DNA from: Dolomedes plantarius
Lineage: Eukaryota; Arthropoda; Arachnida; Araneae; Dolomedidae
DNA length: 64,000 nucleotides
Direction of reading: 5' to 3'
NCBI GenBank assembly: GCA_907164885.2
Contig: OU015499.1
Coordinates: 162,492,150-162,556,149, forward strand
Shown here piece after piece: positions 44,950 through 57,757 of the stretch (position 1 is its first letter; each line of letters starts with the position of its first letter). A program made the translations under genes and the position numbers. The notes beneath the pieces were generated by a model. That model saw nothing but the letters and a program-made list of their open reading frames with translations, was not told the DNA's origin and did not search any database.

Positions 44950-46440
44950 CTAAATACAGTATAAATAACGTAGAAAAAATAACAGTATAAATAACACAGT
45001 ATGAATAAAAAGTACAGGCTGCGGGCAGATATGCTCAGGCCAATAATACAAAAAAAAATTTAAATCGTAGTAAGCAGTGAAAATATTTTACACACTTCAA
45101 TAATAGCAAAACAAAACATGATGGTAAAATAGAAAGGAAAGTTAAAAACAGAAGTAAGAAGTTAAATTCTAAAAATGTAAATGAGGTATAAATCAGCTAT
45201 CGATTCTAATTTATGAATCATTTATCAGCACATGAACAAATTACTGCATGTAAAAAAAATTAACCTTACCTCCATTAATCTCAAAACTTCTTGACCTGTG
45301 GCTTGTCCAATCATGTGAAATATAATTCTTGACAATAATTCTTGTTAACCTAAACTGTTATTTGTGTTTTTTTTAATTTAAAAAAGTTATGTTTTCAAAA
45401 TATGACAATTAAGAAAAAGATATCATCGAGAAAAAATAAATCATGCTAGTTAAGAAAGTCATACCACAAATTTCTATAAAATTAATGTGCAATTATATTT
45501 GACGAACAAAATAATGCATATGTAATACATTGCTAACATGTTTTAACATCAAAAATTTCCACAATCAAAAGCTAAAATTAGTTTAAAATATTAGCTTTAG
45601 GATTTTGTGCAGAATGATAGGTGTTTTAGCTAAATTTCATTAAAAATTACTTCAAATTGATCAATTTATAAAAAAGGTATGCTATTTTCAGGTAAGTTTT
45701 TGTTTCTTTTTTTGATTTTTAAGTGCTATTTTAGCATAAAAGACAAAAAAAACCTCTACAAAATTATTTTTTCTCAAAGCTAAACACAAACATAATTAAC
45801 AGTTGTTTTAAAACACCCCTGGTAAACATTGTTGAGTTTCGAAGTATTAGAATGTTAATAAAAAAGATTCCAGAGTTTCAGACAGAAGTATAAAAAGAAA
45901 GAATATGTAAAATGTAACTAAATTAAACAAAAATTGACAGATTACAAAAAAGTGAACACCGGAGAAAGTAAATAAAACGTTTCCTTGTGCGCATGCGCAG
46001 TTCTTATGAATGATAGATTCCAACGCCTAGAGTACCGCGTTCGAAGAATCGCGTGTAAAATTTGTGTTGAAGCATCGTTCTTTAAAATTCATTTAAAAAT
46101 CGAAATTTTAAGATAGAGACTTGAAATGAGGTTTATATGAATGAGAAAGCTTTCATCTTCCAGATGATGTAAATATTTTCTTTGTAAGATAAAAACACGA
46201 AGAGCATCGACCGTAGATGCTCAAAAGGGCGTAAAGTTATCGAAAAAGTGGTTTTAATATTTTGATGAAAATATTAGTCTGTTTTAAATTATTTTTAAAC
46301 AAATGAGGTCTTGTTTGAAGGATAAATGTCTGTAGTCTTAGATTGTAAAAAGATCAAAATTCTACGATCATTTTTTGCCGAGATATCGTAATCTGAAGTT
46401 AAAAAAACATAAAATATCGCACAAAACATAAAATAAAAAA
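44950..46440. other. Non-coding stretch private to unit B
   Basis: About 1.5 kb of AT-rich DNA with poly-A runs and no recognised coding region or terminal repeats. Not found in unit A. Confidence 0.5.
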
Positions 46441-46610
46441 ATTTCTAGAATAAAATTTAAAATTCGGGCTTCGAGGTGCACCTTCCCATAATCTGCACTA
46501 CCAGTGTGCCAAATTTCACGGCTGTAAGTTTCACAGATTCGCCTGGGGGTCGCATACACACACAGACACACACACACGCACGCAAACACTCTCTTTTATT
46601 AATAAGACTA
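46441..46610. repeat. Probable transposable-element tail with CA microsatellite
   Basis: GTGCACCTTCCCATAATCTG and GTGCCAAATTTCACGG are followed by a CACACA/CGCACG tract and TTATTAATAAGA. This layout is common at ends of dispersed arthropod repeats, but I cannot name the family. Confidence 0.4.
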
Positions 46611-47039
46611 ACTTTTCCATTTCTTTTTGGAGGAGAGAGAAAAATGGTATGAATTGATGCATTGGTTGTAGCTTCTTTCTATATTCTCTCTGGTAAATAA
46701 AAATGTTTATTTCACTTCTGACTCCAAATTCTTCAGCACTATACTGGTGATCCCAAGACAATCACGTCTCCCGTGCTTTCGAGATGCTTCAAGTTTTTCG
46801 TTTGAAGAGAGAAATCTAACGGCGCCCGTTGACAGTCGAGTCCATGGAAGATAGGTGAAGAATCGCCAACTTTTGGCGCTTTTCATGAGATTCACGAGCA
46901 TGCCAATTGTGGTATCTAAGCCGATTTCGAATAGCTTTTTATAGTGAAGGAACCTGAGATAAGGACCTTCAGATTATAAGGTTTACATATATATTTATAA
47001 AAAAAATCGTAACGGATATTTTTATAGACAAAGTAATGT
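46611..47039. other. Non-coding stretch
   Basis: GC is a little higher at 46740-46900. Overlapping minus-strand open frames exist here, but none resembles a known protein. Confidence 0.4.
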
Positions 47040-47626
47040 AGAAGAAAGTATTCAAATTAAATACAGTGGTCAATGTATGTAATCCATTTGTATGTTTCAT
47101 ATCCATAAAACATACTTATTTCAATTAAATTCTTTAAAAACTTCCATCTCAATTAGTATAGTGGTTCAATTTTATCTTTTACCGTATTTTTTTATCAATT
47201 TATTTCGTTGTTATGAACTTGACGCAAAATTAATTGAAAGTATCACAAAAGAAAAGAAACCATGTGATCAGCAATTAATAAATATTGTAAAAATGAATCT
47301 TTAAAAATTCACCAAAAATCAGAAAATGGAGGTAAAGATTCGAAAAGGGTTTCATATTAAAGGAATTTTTTTGGTCTCGTTATATAAAGTTTATAACCCT
47401 CAGATTATTATTTAAAGGGCAAACATTAAAAAAGTGACAAAAACTGTTTGAAAATTTAATTTTAAAAAATCTAAGAGGAATTTTTCAAAAACCTTTCTTA
47501 GTGCACCCCTACTTATAAGAAGAATCGCCATGCAAAATTTCAGCCCTTTCGGTCCAGTGGTTTGGTTAGTGCGTTATCTGTCACTCAGTCAGTCATTCAG
47601 TCGCTGAACTGTTTTATATATGTAGA
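47040..47626 (-). mobile_element. Helitron-like non-autonomous element (unit B)
   Basis: The minus-strand 5' end TCTACATATATAAAACAG at 47626 and the GACTGAATGACTGACTGAG block match 18040-18480. The other side shares ATTCAAATTAAATACA with the fragment at 42750, but the CTAG hairpin itself is absent here. Confidence 0.5.
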
Positions 47627-47776
47627 TAAATATATATACCTACACATATATATAGATACATATATACATAACACATACAAAAGAGGTAAGCAACGATAAA
47701 AACTCCTACGTTAAGAACCCGCGGTAGTTTCGTTTCAAGAGACTACCTTTTTTTGTGCTGATATGCGTAGTATGTA

Positions 47777-47900
47777 AATCATTGGTTCTCAACGGGGGCG
47801 GTAACGCCCCCTGGGGGGCATCCTGTGAGGATGCTTAGGGGCGGTGAACTGGTTTGGGGCTGTAGAGGGGGCGAAGGGCATGTTTTGGCCTTCGAACTTA
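47777..47900. mobile_element. hAT-type 5' terminus fragment
   Basis: CATTGGTTCTCAACGGGGGC followed by GGTAACGCCCCCTGGGGGGC resembles the CAGTGGTTCTCAACC ends of Zaphod/Tip100-like hAT elements. No opposite end or target duplication was found; a gypsy fragment follows directly. Confidence 0.5.
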
Positions 47901-47949
47901 ATTTTAAAACTCCCAAAAAATTTATTAAATCAATTATCCGGTTTACACC

Positions 47950-49101
47950 ATGAGATGGCGACTGGAATTAGCTAATTTCAAATTTGATATAATTTATCGT
48001 CCAGGTAATCGGAACACTACTGCAGACACAATGTCAAGAATTACAGCAAATATCTATCCAGGAACAGAAACAAACCTCAAACAGTTGCACAATAGCTTAT
48101 GTCACCCTGGTATAACACGCATGCACCACTGAATTAGAGCTAAAAACTTGCCATTCACATTAGATGACATTAAAAGAATGACTAATTCATGCCCTGTCTG
48201 TAATGAGCTGAAGCCTCGTTTCCATAGGAATGAGGGGCAGTTAATAAAGGCAACTTCACCATTTGAGAGGCTTAACTTAGACTTCAAGGGGCCCCTACCT
48301 ACCTCATCTAAGAATCGTTTCCTTCTGACTATAGTAGACGAAATCTCAAGATATCCTTTTGCATTTCCTTGTACAGATATTTCTTCTGCAACCATAGTAA
48401 AAGTATTAACTAATGTATTCTCCCTCTTTGGGACACCAGCCTATATACATTCCGATAGAGGTGCTTCATTTATGTCACATGAACTGAAATCTTTCCTCAC
48501 TTCCTTAGGGGTTGCTACTAGTAGAACCACTGCTTATAATCCACAAGACAATTGACAAGTCGAAAGATATAATGGGATTATATGGAAGACAGTACTTTTA
48601 GCCTTGAAAACAAAAAGTGCAAGGACAGAAGATTGGGAAGAGGTGCTTCAGCCAGCTCTCCACTCAATTAGATCATTACTGTGCACTGCCACCAACGCTA
48701 CTCCTCATGAGCGTATGTTCACTCACCCTAGGAGATCCTTTAATGGTCGATCCTTGCCTACATGGTTAACTCAGCCAGGTCCTGTTTTAATGAAAAATCA
48801 TGTGCGGCATACTAAATATGATCCTACCGTGTTAGAAGTTGAACTAATTGAGGGTAATCCAGACTATGCATTTGTTAAGCTTCCTGATGGACGTGAGTCA
48901 AGTGTCTCTGTTCGACATTTGGCACCCAAAGGTGACTCTGCAGCCAAGCTCGACACGCAACCCATCCATCTTCCCCATACTAATCCTTCAGATCCTCTAG
49001 AGGATGTCAAGGTTTCCCTAGACAATGATCAAGATACCAACATGCCAGAGATCAACAGTCCTGATCTCCCTAATGTGGATTCTATAAGCCACCTACCCTG
49101 A
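47950..49101 (+). pseudogene. Gypsy pol fragment: RNase H tail and integrase
   Basis: RWRLELANFKFDIIYRPGN then ADTMSRI is the RNase H end. LCHPGITRMHH and CPVCNE form the HH-CC zinc-binding region. The integrase core has LNLDFKGPLP (first Asp), IHSDRGASF (second Asp) and, past a stop, QVERYN (Glu), so the catalytic DDE triad is visible. TPHERMF and a C-terminal segment (LPDGRESSVSVRHLAP) follow. TGA stops at 48130-48132 and 48553-48555 interrupt an otherwise single frame. An integrase inserts retroelement DNA into the host chromosome; this copy cannot make a complete one. Confidence 0.92.
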
Positions 49102-49171
49102 ACAATTCCCTATCTGGTCGACAGAGACGACCACCAGCATATCTTCATAACTATGTAACTTATTAACATTT

Positions 49172-49364
49172 TCTGGAGGGGGTGAATGTAGTATAATGTA
49201 TTTTATCTCCTGTGGCAACACTTGTTTTTGTTTTTACTTTTGGCAACACTTCTGTGTTGTTTACATTGATGTAACAATGTAGCTTTTTCACCTCGTGGTT
49301 TTCCAGTTGATTAAAGCCTGAATTTAGATTAATATGCTGCCATATTATTTAACATTTCACTACA
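49172..49364 (+). repeat. Polypurine tract and 178-bp 3' LTR
   Basis: GGAGGGGG (49175-49182) precedes an LTR from TGTAGT (49187) to ACTACA (49364), inverted at its ends as LTRs are. A duplicated word GGCAACACTT and an ATTAAA hexamer near 49310 lie inside. The LTR is short for gypsy elements. TA-rich DNA follows, so no target duplication could be read. Confidence 0.78.
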
Positions 49365-49369
49365 ATTTG

Positions 49370-50177
49370 TATATATATATATATACAAATCTCATATATA
49401 TACATATATATATATATATACATAAAAAAAAGAAGTAAGCTACGATTAGTAATTAATAATCCGTGGTAGTTTCGTTAGAAGGGAATACCTGAAATATTTT
49501 TTCCTAGTACCAAAGTACAAAAATCGTTCTATATCGGATTTCTTTACAACTGGCCATAGGGAATTGTCATCCTTCCAGTCTTCATCTTTTAATAAAATGG
49601 GATCTCGAAGGAAACAGAAACTTCCATCTTTGAAAATCAATTTATCAACGTAAGTTTGCTTGCAAGATCTATCTGAAGTATTTGCATAATTTTATAACTT
49701 TATATCGAATTTGTGGTAAGCATGATCATAGAACGCCATGATAAGATAGCAGATGTTTTCCCAACCAACATTCGGCGTCGCAGTGTCTGTAAAAAGGCTA
49801 TTGGAGGATGAAACGGGTGAAGGGCTGCGACGCAGAAAATTCTGCCGAGTGCGAGAAAAATTTTTCGATCGCCGTAAAGAATCGATCTCCTTACGTAATT
49901 GCTGGATTTCGATAAAGTGTCGGGAATCACTCGGATGTGTCGAAGTAGCGTAAGAGGTTAGAGGAATGAAATTTTAAAACATCATCTGCACTTATCCCGT
50001 AGCAAATTGCATTCCTCAATGATTTGTGCTAGGGTAAGTTTTGCTGATTTTTAGATTTCAGGACGTGGAAAGATATAATATTCTTTAGTTTAAAAGATAT
50101 TAATTTTTGCCTCTGTGGTGCCTAACATGGCCTCTGTGACATTTCACTTCGGTAACATACACAGGAGTATATTTATA
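49370..50177. repeat. Unit-shared repeat block (B copy)
   Basis: Matches 19829-20410 followed directly by 21451-21635 of unit A, without A's 1-kb insertion. It ends at the target site used by the P-like element in A. No gene. Confidence 0.6.
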
Positions 50178-53100
50178 CTTATCAGTGGCAACGGTATCGC
50201 TTACGTGAGCTGTTTATGTTGTCATTTGCCATGAAGCTACAGATGTTATGGATTCATGATTTTGCTTATTGTGTTCAATTCTCTGTAATCTAAATAATTC
50301 AAAGAGAGAAACCGTGACAAAATTTCCCACCTTTTAGAATTCATCATGTACTGAAATAACATTGATCCAGGGACAAGAAAAATAAACAGCATCCTAGTAA
50401 GTTTAATTTTTACGTTATTATTTCTTTATTGTATGACAGAACTGTTTTGTTAAGATGTTGAAAATAATATATATGATTTGTACATTTTACGCTTTTTTTT
50501 TTTTGAGTGAAGCTAAATGTTAATACAATACGTATACCTATTAAATCGTTAGGTACTGCATGTTCAGCTATAGTATGTTATTTTCAGCAAATTAGTAGAT
50601 TATTTCTTTGCGGTCGATGTTGGCGTGCTATTAAAATATATGCTCATCGATTTCAAGAGACTGCTAAAAGTTGCCCTGATAATTTTATTTACAATTTTTA
50701 TCTAAAATGTATAAATATATCATCATACAAGTCAGACATACCGTGTTTAGCATTTTTCCAGGTTATGAGTTATACAAAAGTTTTTGAACTGTTAATAATT
50801 GCGGTAAAAAAAAAAATATATACACGGAACAGATCCATATTCTGTGCCATTCGGCGGGAAGTTGTCACACTCCACCAAGGGGAGTTCTCATTCAGGAAAA
50901 TACTATTTCGTACTGTTTTAAAACTTTTAGCCTGACAATCGTCACTTTTTATGAAAATTCAACAATAAGTAGCTAATAAACAACATTAGAATGTTTTAAT
51001 GAAAAAATATTGAATACATCATTTATCTTGAGTAAATAATTAAAATAAACCAAATATTTCCAATGTGTCCAAAATGTTTCAATCGGTTTCTAAAAGTAGG
51101 TCAAAATTTAAATTTTTAAAATATATGTCATAGTGGAAACAAGAAATTATAAATAGAAGAATTTTATTATCATAAAAAATGTTAAAAGGTATAAAATAAA
51201 CATGTAATTACTTCAAGATAGACACATAAAAATACAAACATTGTAAAAAAAGTAAATATAGTACATAAAATTAAAAAGTTTGTAGCAAGATAATTTCAGC
51301 GTATATAGAAGAATGAAAAAAAATTATGACAATAGTATTACAGGCTTATTTTTAGAAAAAAATTAAAATTTAAAATATTTCCAAAGTATAAAAATCAATT
51401 TATAAAATTAAAAATCCTGACATGAATAACCAAAGGTAAGCTCTTCTCTTCCTGATTGTATTCCTCGAAAAGAAAGAAAATAAAAAGTTTTAAAAAGAAT
51501 TCAAACGATTTTTCATTCACTGAATTTATAATTCGTTACCTGAAGGTAATTTCAAATGTCATTGACTTAAAACATGTAAATCAATCATCATTCAGATTCG
51601 ATTTCTTAAAACTGAAAAAACCAAGTGACATTTCGTTAGATATAATCTCTGACATTTTGAGATGTAAGCATGGAGCTTAGCTGGATCAGGATTGCAGAGT
51701 TTTATAAAGAATTAAGCCATTAAACTGAATAATAAAACATTTATTATAAAGATTAAAACCCAATTGTAGCAGAACATAAATAAAGGAACCACTTATATTA
51801 TCACCAAATTCGAGGCTATAAAAAAATTCAGCATTTCCTCCACTATTTATGTGTTTGGTGGTTTTTTAATTTCATTCCATGCTTAAAATATATAAAAATT
51901 ATTAAAACACCCAGTCTTATCGAAATCAACAAACCATCATATATGTCCTTTAAATTTTTTAAAATTACAATGAAATTTATATGCACTGTTAATTTTATGC
52001 AAAACTTACAGATAAATCTATTTAAATAATCAAATTTTCCACATTAATTATGAATTGGTACTAAATTAGAACTTTTTATGTATGATGGCATTTGAAACTA
52101 TTATTTATATTATGTTATTTGTTTCTGTATTCATTCAGTGTTAACATTTTTGATGACAAGATTTAATAAATAACTTTCATGCCCATCTGTCATTGCAACA
52201 AAATTAACAGCGACAGCATAAGATGTAATACTCCTAGGTATTCATAATTTTAGGTACGTCATTCATTATAATATGCTTGTTTAAAGTTTTAAATCAATGT
52301 ATTTCAAAGAGAATGATTTAAAAGTAATAGTTGATAAGTTGATATTTAAAATTGAAATTAAAACAGAAATACATAATTTAACATTTTGTAACTCTATGCA
52401 ATTAATATGCTTTATATAAAAATGTTTAATTCTCTCTACACCATGCATTCTAAAGATTTCTTCAGAAGAAACATTTCAAGATTCATAAAATCTGTTTAAA
52501 CTGATATTTATGACAGCCTTGATATGGTTTTTCAAATTTTTTTATTGTAAACATTATACTTGGGTCAGTTTAGAGCTAGATTTTAACTGTCTGTACTCTT
52601 ATGTGCATATTCTTTATACTCAATAGATTATTTTGTACTGGTAAAATTTATAAGTGTGATCTTGCTGTTCATGTCTAGGATAATATTTTAATATATATAG
52701 TTTCGGTCCTTAAGATCAATGTTAGCCAAATTGATGTTTGTTGTATTAGGATTTATGTATCCTATCCCCTGCTAGGGATAAAAAGTATTTAATAAATAGA
52801 AAGTAACTGTTGTAAAAGTGTCATATTTATTTTTTTGAAAATTCTGTTGCTCTTTATTTTTTTCTCTGCTCCAGAAATGTGTTGTATAACTGTGCTGTGG
52901 TGGAATATGCATGAAATGAATTATATTTCTTGATGGAAAAAATTTAAAAAGGCATTAGAGAATTTTATATTAAACCATTTATGTAAAAGATAACTTTGCC
53001 CCTAATGTGAAAATATAGCCTGGTAAATTTTCATTTTGCATGAGGGAAATTTGCTTAAACATTCTGTATAAGTTTTTTTATGAAAATAATATCTGAATAG

Positions 53101-53707
53101 AAGTCGATCATTTACCAGAAGATTTTTCTTTCCTTTGCAGTCATTTTTATAGCTTAGCACTTCATGTTGAAGTTTATTGCTCACTATCTGTTCCGTTGAC
53201 AGTTAGTTACACATTTCTTTGTTTTAAATGTTATGTTTAAAAAGAAATGTTTAAAAAAAATTTTTTTTTGGAAGATTTTATGTGACTTCTACATTTTAAT
53301 ATTTAAAAATTTGGAAATTTCTACATTAACTCAATATATGAAGTTAACAGTATAACAATAAATCACTTTGAACTGGAAAATTTGACATCCGAGTTCTTGT
53401 CATTTATGCTTTTGATCAGGGCCAACCTTATTCATTGTGGGGCCCAGTAGCAGAAATTTTGGTGAGGTCCTCTAAAATTCTAATATACAATAAAGGAAAA
53501 AATATTTCATGTGAAGTATTAAAGAGAAAAATTAAGAAGGTGGTCATATTTCCTGTTTAATGTACATGTATAAGAAAAGAAAACTAAGAAATAGCTAGAC
53601 TATATATATTTTATTCATAGAGCAAAAATTATTTACAATCAAATTTTGCTAGATTTTTTATTTGCATGATCATTTACAAATTGACTTAATTTTCATTTCC
53701 TAGTTTC
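50178..53707. other. End of unit B, non-coding
   Basis: 50178-50650 and 51647-53707 match unit A; 50675-51640 is private to B. Open frames at 50507 and 51456 are not shared with A and resemble nothing known. AT-rich throughout. Confidence 0.5.
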
Positions 53708-55190
53708 TACATGCTCTATAGACAGTATTGCAAAGCTGTTGAGTCTCTCCTGTGATATTGTTGACCTCAGGTATGTTTTAATTGATATTTAGTTTTCCCA
53801 ATTCTATAGTTAAATGAATGGTTAAAAATATCCTTAAAGATACATATATATTTCAAAAGCCAGTAGCTGTTATTTGTAGGAATTGTAGAAGTTTTATAGG
53901 ATTGCCAAAACAATAAGGTTTAATACTTCTATTTCTTCTAAGTCTACATCATTTATAGATATCATTTGGTCATTATTCTGAATCATTTTTTACATCTGTC
54001 AAAACTTTCTAGTTACGATGCATATTTTTGATGTTTGTTCTGTGGAATTGTCTGGAATAAACTTCTCTAGGCTGTCTCGTTTTCTACATTATTTGTTAAA
54101 AACAATGCACCTCAAACATTTCTTTCCAGTTACGTATTGATTCATCTACATACTCATAATTGAATATCCTTTTGTATTTTTGTAAATGTGTTTCCCAAAA
54201 TTCAGGAGTGACTACTAAATAAGTCGCAAACTCTGTGGCTGCAACTAAGACTTCTTCAAAACCTGAGTGGCTATCTTTTATCAGGCATTCTAGAAGGTTT
54301 CTAAATGATCACAGTACTTCGTTTCAAACATACTTTAAATATATCTTTGTGCTCTGCGCTAGCTTGGGACCAGTTACATCTAATCCGAGTCGAATCAGAT
54401 CAAGGCCTTTGATAATTAATTCTTTATTTATTTTCTATCCTTATATGCTTAGTATTCCTATGGCTGTCTAATGATTACTCATATTCTTTTAATTCTATGG
54501 TGGGTCTATTATGAGTTAGTTTCACAGACTTCTTAAAATTTTATAAAGAGAACACTTGACTAGTTGCCAAAATCTGCTGTCTTGATTTAGACATGTAAAT
54601 CTTTTCATCAGAAAAATTGTGGGTATTTTGTATCTTTCACTTTGCATGTTATCTCAGCAAATCATCTTTTGGTAAGTGAATTTTCAGTAGGTATTTTGCT
54701 CTATTAAACCATTCAACTATTTAAAGGAGTTTTTCAGAAACTTTTAAACTTTGCAGGCCTTTTTTCACAAGAAAACCTGCAGTACTATATTCATACTGTT
54801 GTAGTGAGATTTGAGTCCAAAGTGCCAATTTTGAAAATGCGGGGGAAGACAATCGTTCTTTACTTGCTACAAGAATAAGCAATAACTTTTTGGCCCCCAC
54901 ATTTCTTTGTACTTTGAATACAATGATTTCTGATTCACCAAGTCTGTTGTTAGAAAAGATGTCTGAAGTACAATATTCGTACTACCTGACTGAGACATAT
55001 GCTGTATGGCACCCGAAGCCAAAGCGGAGATGGGCACCACAGACCTTGGTCCACATTGGGACTGTTGTGCCATTATTTAGTTAGATAATGATTATACAAT
55101 AGAATAATTATACTAGTATAAATTTATTTTTATAAAATAGAAATTACAAAACATTTATAACTTAATGGTATAGAGAGCTAACGAATTTAC
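53708..55190. other. Non-coding start of unit C
   Basis: Diverged copy of 1-1600. The open frames at 54235 and 54890 do not match frames in A or B over their length. No gene. Confidence 0.5.
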
Positions 55191-55194
55191 CTGG

Positions 55195-56310
55195 AATTCA
55201 CTAAACAACTTTTCTACTATTAGCAGCCCTAAAATCATCAATAATTGTGGAAAAGACCAATTTTGAAGCAGTGTATCATTCAATTGACAATATTGCAAGT
55301 TTTTTTTTAAAACCAATGCGGAGGCACTTGTAATTAAACATTGGCTTATACTACGCCGCAATTTTACTGCCCATTTTATTATGGGGGGCACCATATAGGT
55401 GGACAGCATTACCCCCTATGAAGGGACGCCACGAACGGAGGCATGTATCGTGGCGCAACACCAGGATTCGATCTGAACACCCTCAGCACCGGAAACCAGC
55501 ATGCTGTACCACAGGACCGCCACAAGCCCACAATATTGCAAGTGAAGACAACCTTTCTTGATACATGGTGGATCTCAAATAGGTCTTGATTAACTTTGAG
55601 AACAATTGTTCAGCACTAGTTACAGATACTGGAATAGTCAAAATAATTATCATAACCATGTAGATTTTTTGATAAACACGATCACTACTGATCTCAATCA
55701 TGTACTTTAGAATGGCACAAATTTTTAAGTCTTTAGGTAAAGTTCTTCTAAACATCTTCAGTTCTTGGTAAAGTTGTTCTACTAGTATAACAGAGTACAA
55801 TTTTCCCTCACTTCATACAGTGAAAAAAAGCTGCAGTTGCTAGCAACTATGGAGAATTTCTTCAGGTTTTTTCCTTTAACTGATTTATGTCATGAATAAA
55901 ACTAAAACTTTGTTCATATTTCTTCAGCTCAAAACCTTGAAGTACAGCCCTGTGAAATGTCAATAATCATCTAAAAATACTCTGTTTTGAATATGTCTTT
56001 TTAATTCTCACTCCTGTTATCTGGTATTTTGTACTGAAAAAATGTTTTATTTCTACCTCCTCTGAATTTACTTAAATTCTTTTAAAACATTAAGTACTTC
56101 AGCAATTTCATTTGCTGTGATCATTGCTGACATCATCCTTCTGTTTATGTACTCTGCTATCCAAGTGATAAATTGTACAAAGTGTTTTATAGCGGAAAGC
56201 AGCTCCATGTCTTCTCTTTGCTATAGCTTACTGATGAAGATAATTTTTGCCAATATATCATATCATGCTCCGACTAAAATGATGAATGAATATAATAAAA
56301 TTTAATTCAT
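55195..56310 (-). pseudogene. hAT transposase remnant, ZMYM1/DUF4371-like (unit C)
   Basis: The best-preserved of the three. On the minus strand, YQELKMFRRTLPKDLKICAI is followed by ILTIPVSVTSAEQLFSKLIK and TYLRSTMYQERLSSLAIL, the conserved C-terminal dimerisation region of ZMYM1-like hAT transposases. A SINE (55300-55529) then splits the last ~40 residues (NDTLLQNWSFPQLLMILGLL). Upstream coding pieces reach 56310. Frameshifts remain, so it is a pseudogene. Confidence 0.8.
55300..55529 (-). mobile_element. tRNA-derived SINE (family 2), unit C only
   Basis: Flanked by a perfect 13-bp duplication, ACAATATTGCAAG, at 55287-55299 and 55530-55542; A and B hold the empty site. On the minus strand the head has a box B-like GATCGAATCCTGG and an upstream box A-like TGGCGGTCCTGTGG, and it ends in an A-run (T-run at 55300 on the + strand). 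It is unrelated in sequence to the SINE at 13020. Confidence 0.87.
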
Positions 56311-57557
56311 TAGCATTTAAAAGAACTTTCTTTCAGTCTCAGATGTCATTTAAACTCATAACAAAAATATGCATGTAAATATGTACTTTCATTCGTTTCA
56401 GCCACGCATGGCCCTAGGTTCTGCCTATTTCACCTCTATGTAGAGTTGCCACTCACAGGAGGCTTCCAAGATTTTAAAAACAAAGGGCAAAAAAAAAAAC
56501 ATAAGTAATCATTTCTCGGAAATCAGATAATTCCAAATTATGTCTAGTTCTTCCTTGAAAATCTAGCATGTCCTAAGCATTGTAATTAAAAATAATCAGA
56601 ATTTGTTATTTGTATTCATAGGTAAATATGCAGTTGTGTTCACAACTTAATGCAAATTTATGTTCGCATATTTATGGTATTATATGGCATTTTCTTGCAC
56701 CTCATTTTACCACTTCTATATCTCATCTATTTATAAGTGACGATTTTGTTGAGAAACTTGAAAGTGGCTCTGAATTTTATTAAAATCTTTTAATGGAAAG
56801 CATTAAATTTGTCATATGGCATTTTCTTGCACCTCATTTTATCACTTTTATATCTCATCTATTCATAAGTGATGATTTTGTTGAGAAACCTGAAAGTGGC
56901 TCTGAATTTTATAAAAATCTTTTAATGAAAACATGAAGTATGTAGACAAAGTTAATGAAATTTGAATAAAATTGCTTTAAATTCTCTGTCTCTTGTACTC
57001 TGTAATCCAAGCACAAATGCTCTAGATTCTGTACCTCAAGAAATGGTTAGTTATATTTTAAAAGATTCAAATGCTCCTAATCCAAACCCTATACCCCAGT
57101 TATCTGATTTTTTGCATTCCGGTATAAGCTCAACAATTCATTATTGTTAACTGCCTTATACCAGGGTGCAAATATAGGATACTCCAATGAGATTTATGTA
57201 AAAGAATTTTGCAGTACAATTTATTTTGAAAGTAACAATAACTTGTTTCTTGGGCAATATCTTTTTCCTTTTTGTAATATTTGCTAGAAATAAAGACAGT
57301 AAATGTTTTGCTAGTATCCTCACCTAGCTTATCCGTACAAAATACAGAAAAATTATTTTTTCATACCCCATGAAAGAAAACATAGTTTGATGGGAAGTAA
57401 TTTATAAAAAGACCAAAACCTTGTTTGTATAATAACTATACAGTTTAAATTTCACCATTTAGGGAATTTTCTATGACTGTAGATTATTTTTTTTATTTAC
57501 TTATCCCTACAAAAATTTAATTTGTGGGAGTATTACTGTTTTGTATACTATGTATAT
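56311..57557. other. Non-coding stretch with C-specific insertion
   Basis: Mostly matches 2470-3435 of A; about 250 bp at 56440-56690 are private to C. A 62-codon frame at 56962-57150 is not kept in A or B. Confidence 0.5.
56682..56945. repeat. Local tandem duplication, period 132 bp
   Basis: ATGGCATTTTCTTGCACCTC starts both copies (about 56684 and 56816), and each ends near AATCTTTTAATG. A and B have one copy of the shared part. Confidence 0.9.
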
Positions 57558-57757
57558 ATGAGGCAGTGAAAGGCAAACTGGTATAAGTCAAAGGTGTTTT
57601 ACAAATTCAACAAATTATAATTCATAATAATTATTATAATGCAAATAATAATCATGTGCAATTCTACCATAAATTGAACATGGAGATTATATTTTTGCCC
57701 TCAAATAAAAAGAAGTTGAAAATGTCATTTACACCATTTTGCCTTTCACCGCCTCAT
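57558..57757. mobile_element. 200-bp MITE with TGAGGC ends, unit C only
   Basis: TGAGGCAGTGAAAGGCAAA at the left and its inverse with one change (TTTGCCTTTCACCGCCTCA) at the right. Comparing with A (3425-3440) shows the insertion duplicated about three bases (TAT). A 3-bp duplication would fit PIF/Harbinger, but the family is uncertain. Confidence 0.78.

Larger units (their letters stand above)
47941..49364 (+). mobile_element. 5'-truncated gypsy (Ty3-type) retrotransposon with 3' LTR
   Basis: Contains the end of RNase H, integrase, a purine-rich tract and one LTR. The 5' LTR, gag, protease and most of the reverse transcriptase are missing. Absent from unit A. Sequence is well kept except for two stops, so the copy is fairly young or slowly decaying. 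Confidence 0.9.

Noticed and set aside
50507..50935. 142-codon frame in unit B as a novel gene
   Set aside because: Begins at a non-ATG or weak start in repeat-derived DNA, absent from unit A, no recognisable domain.
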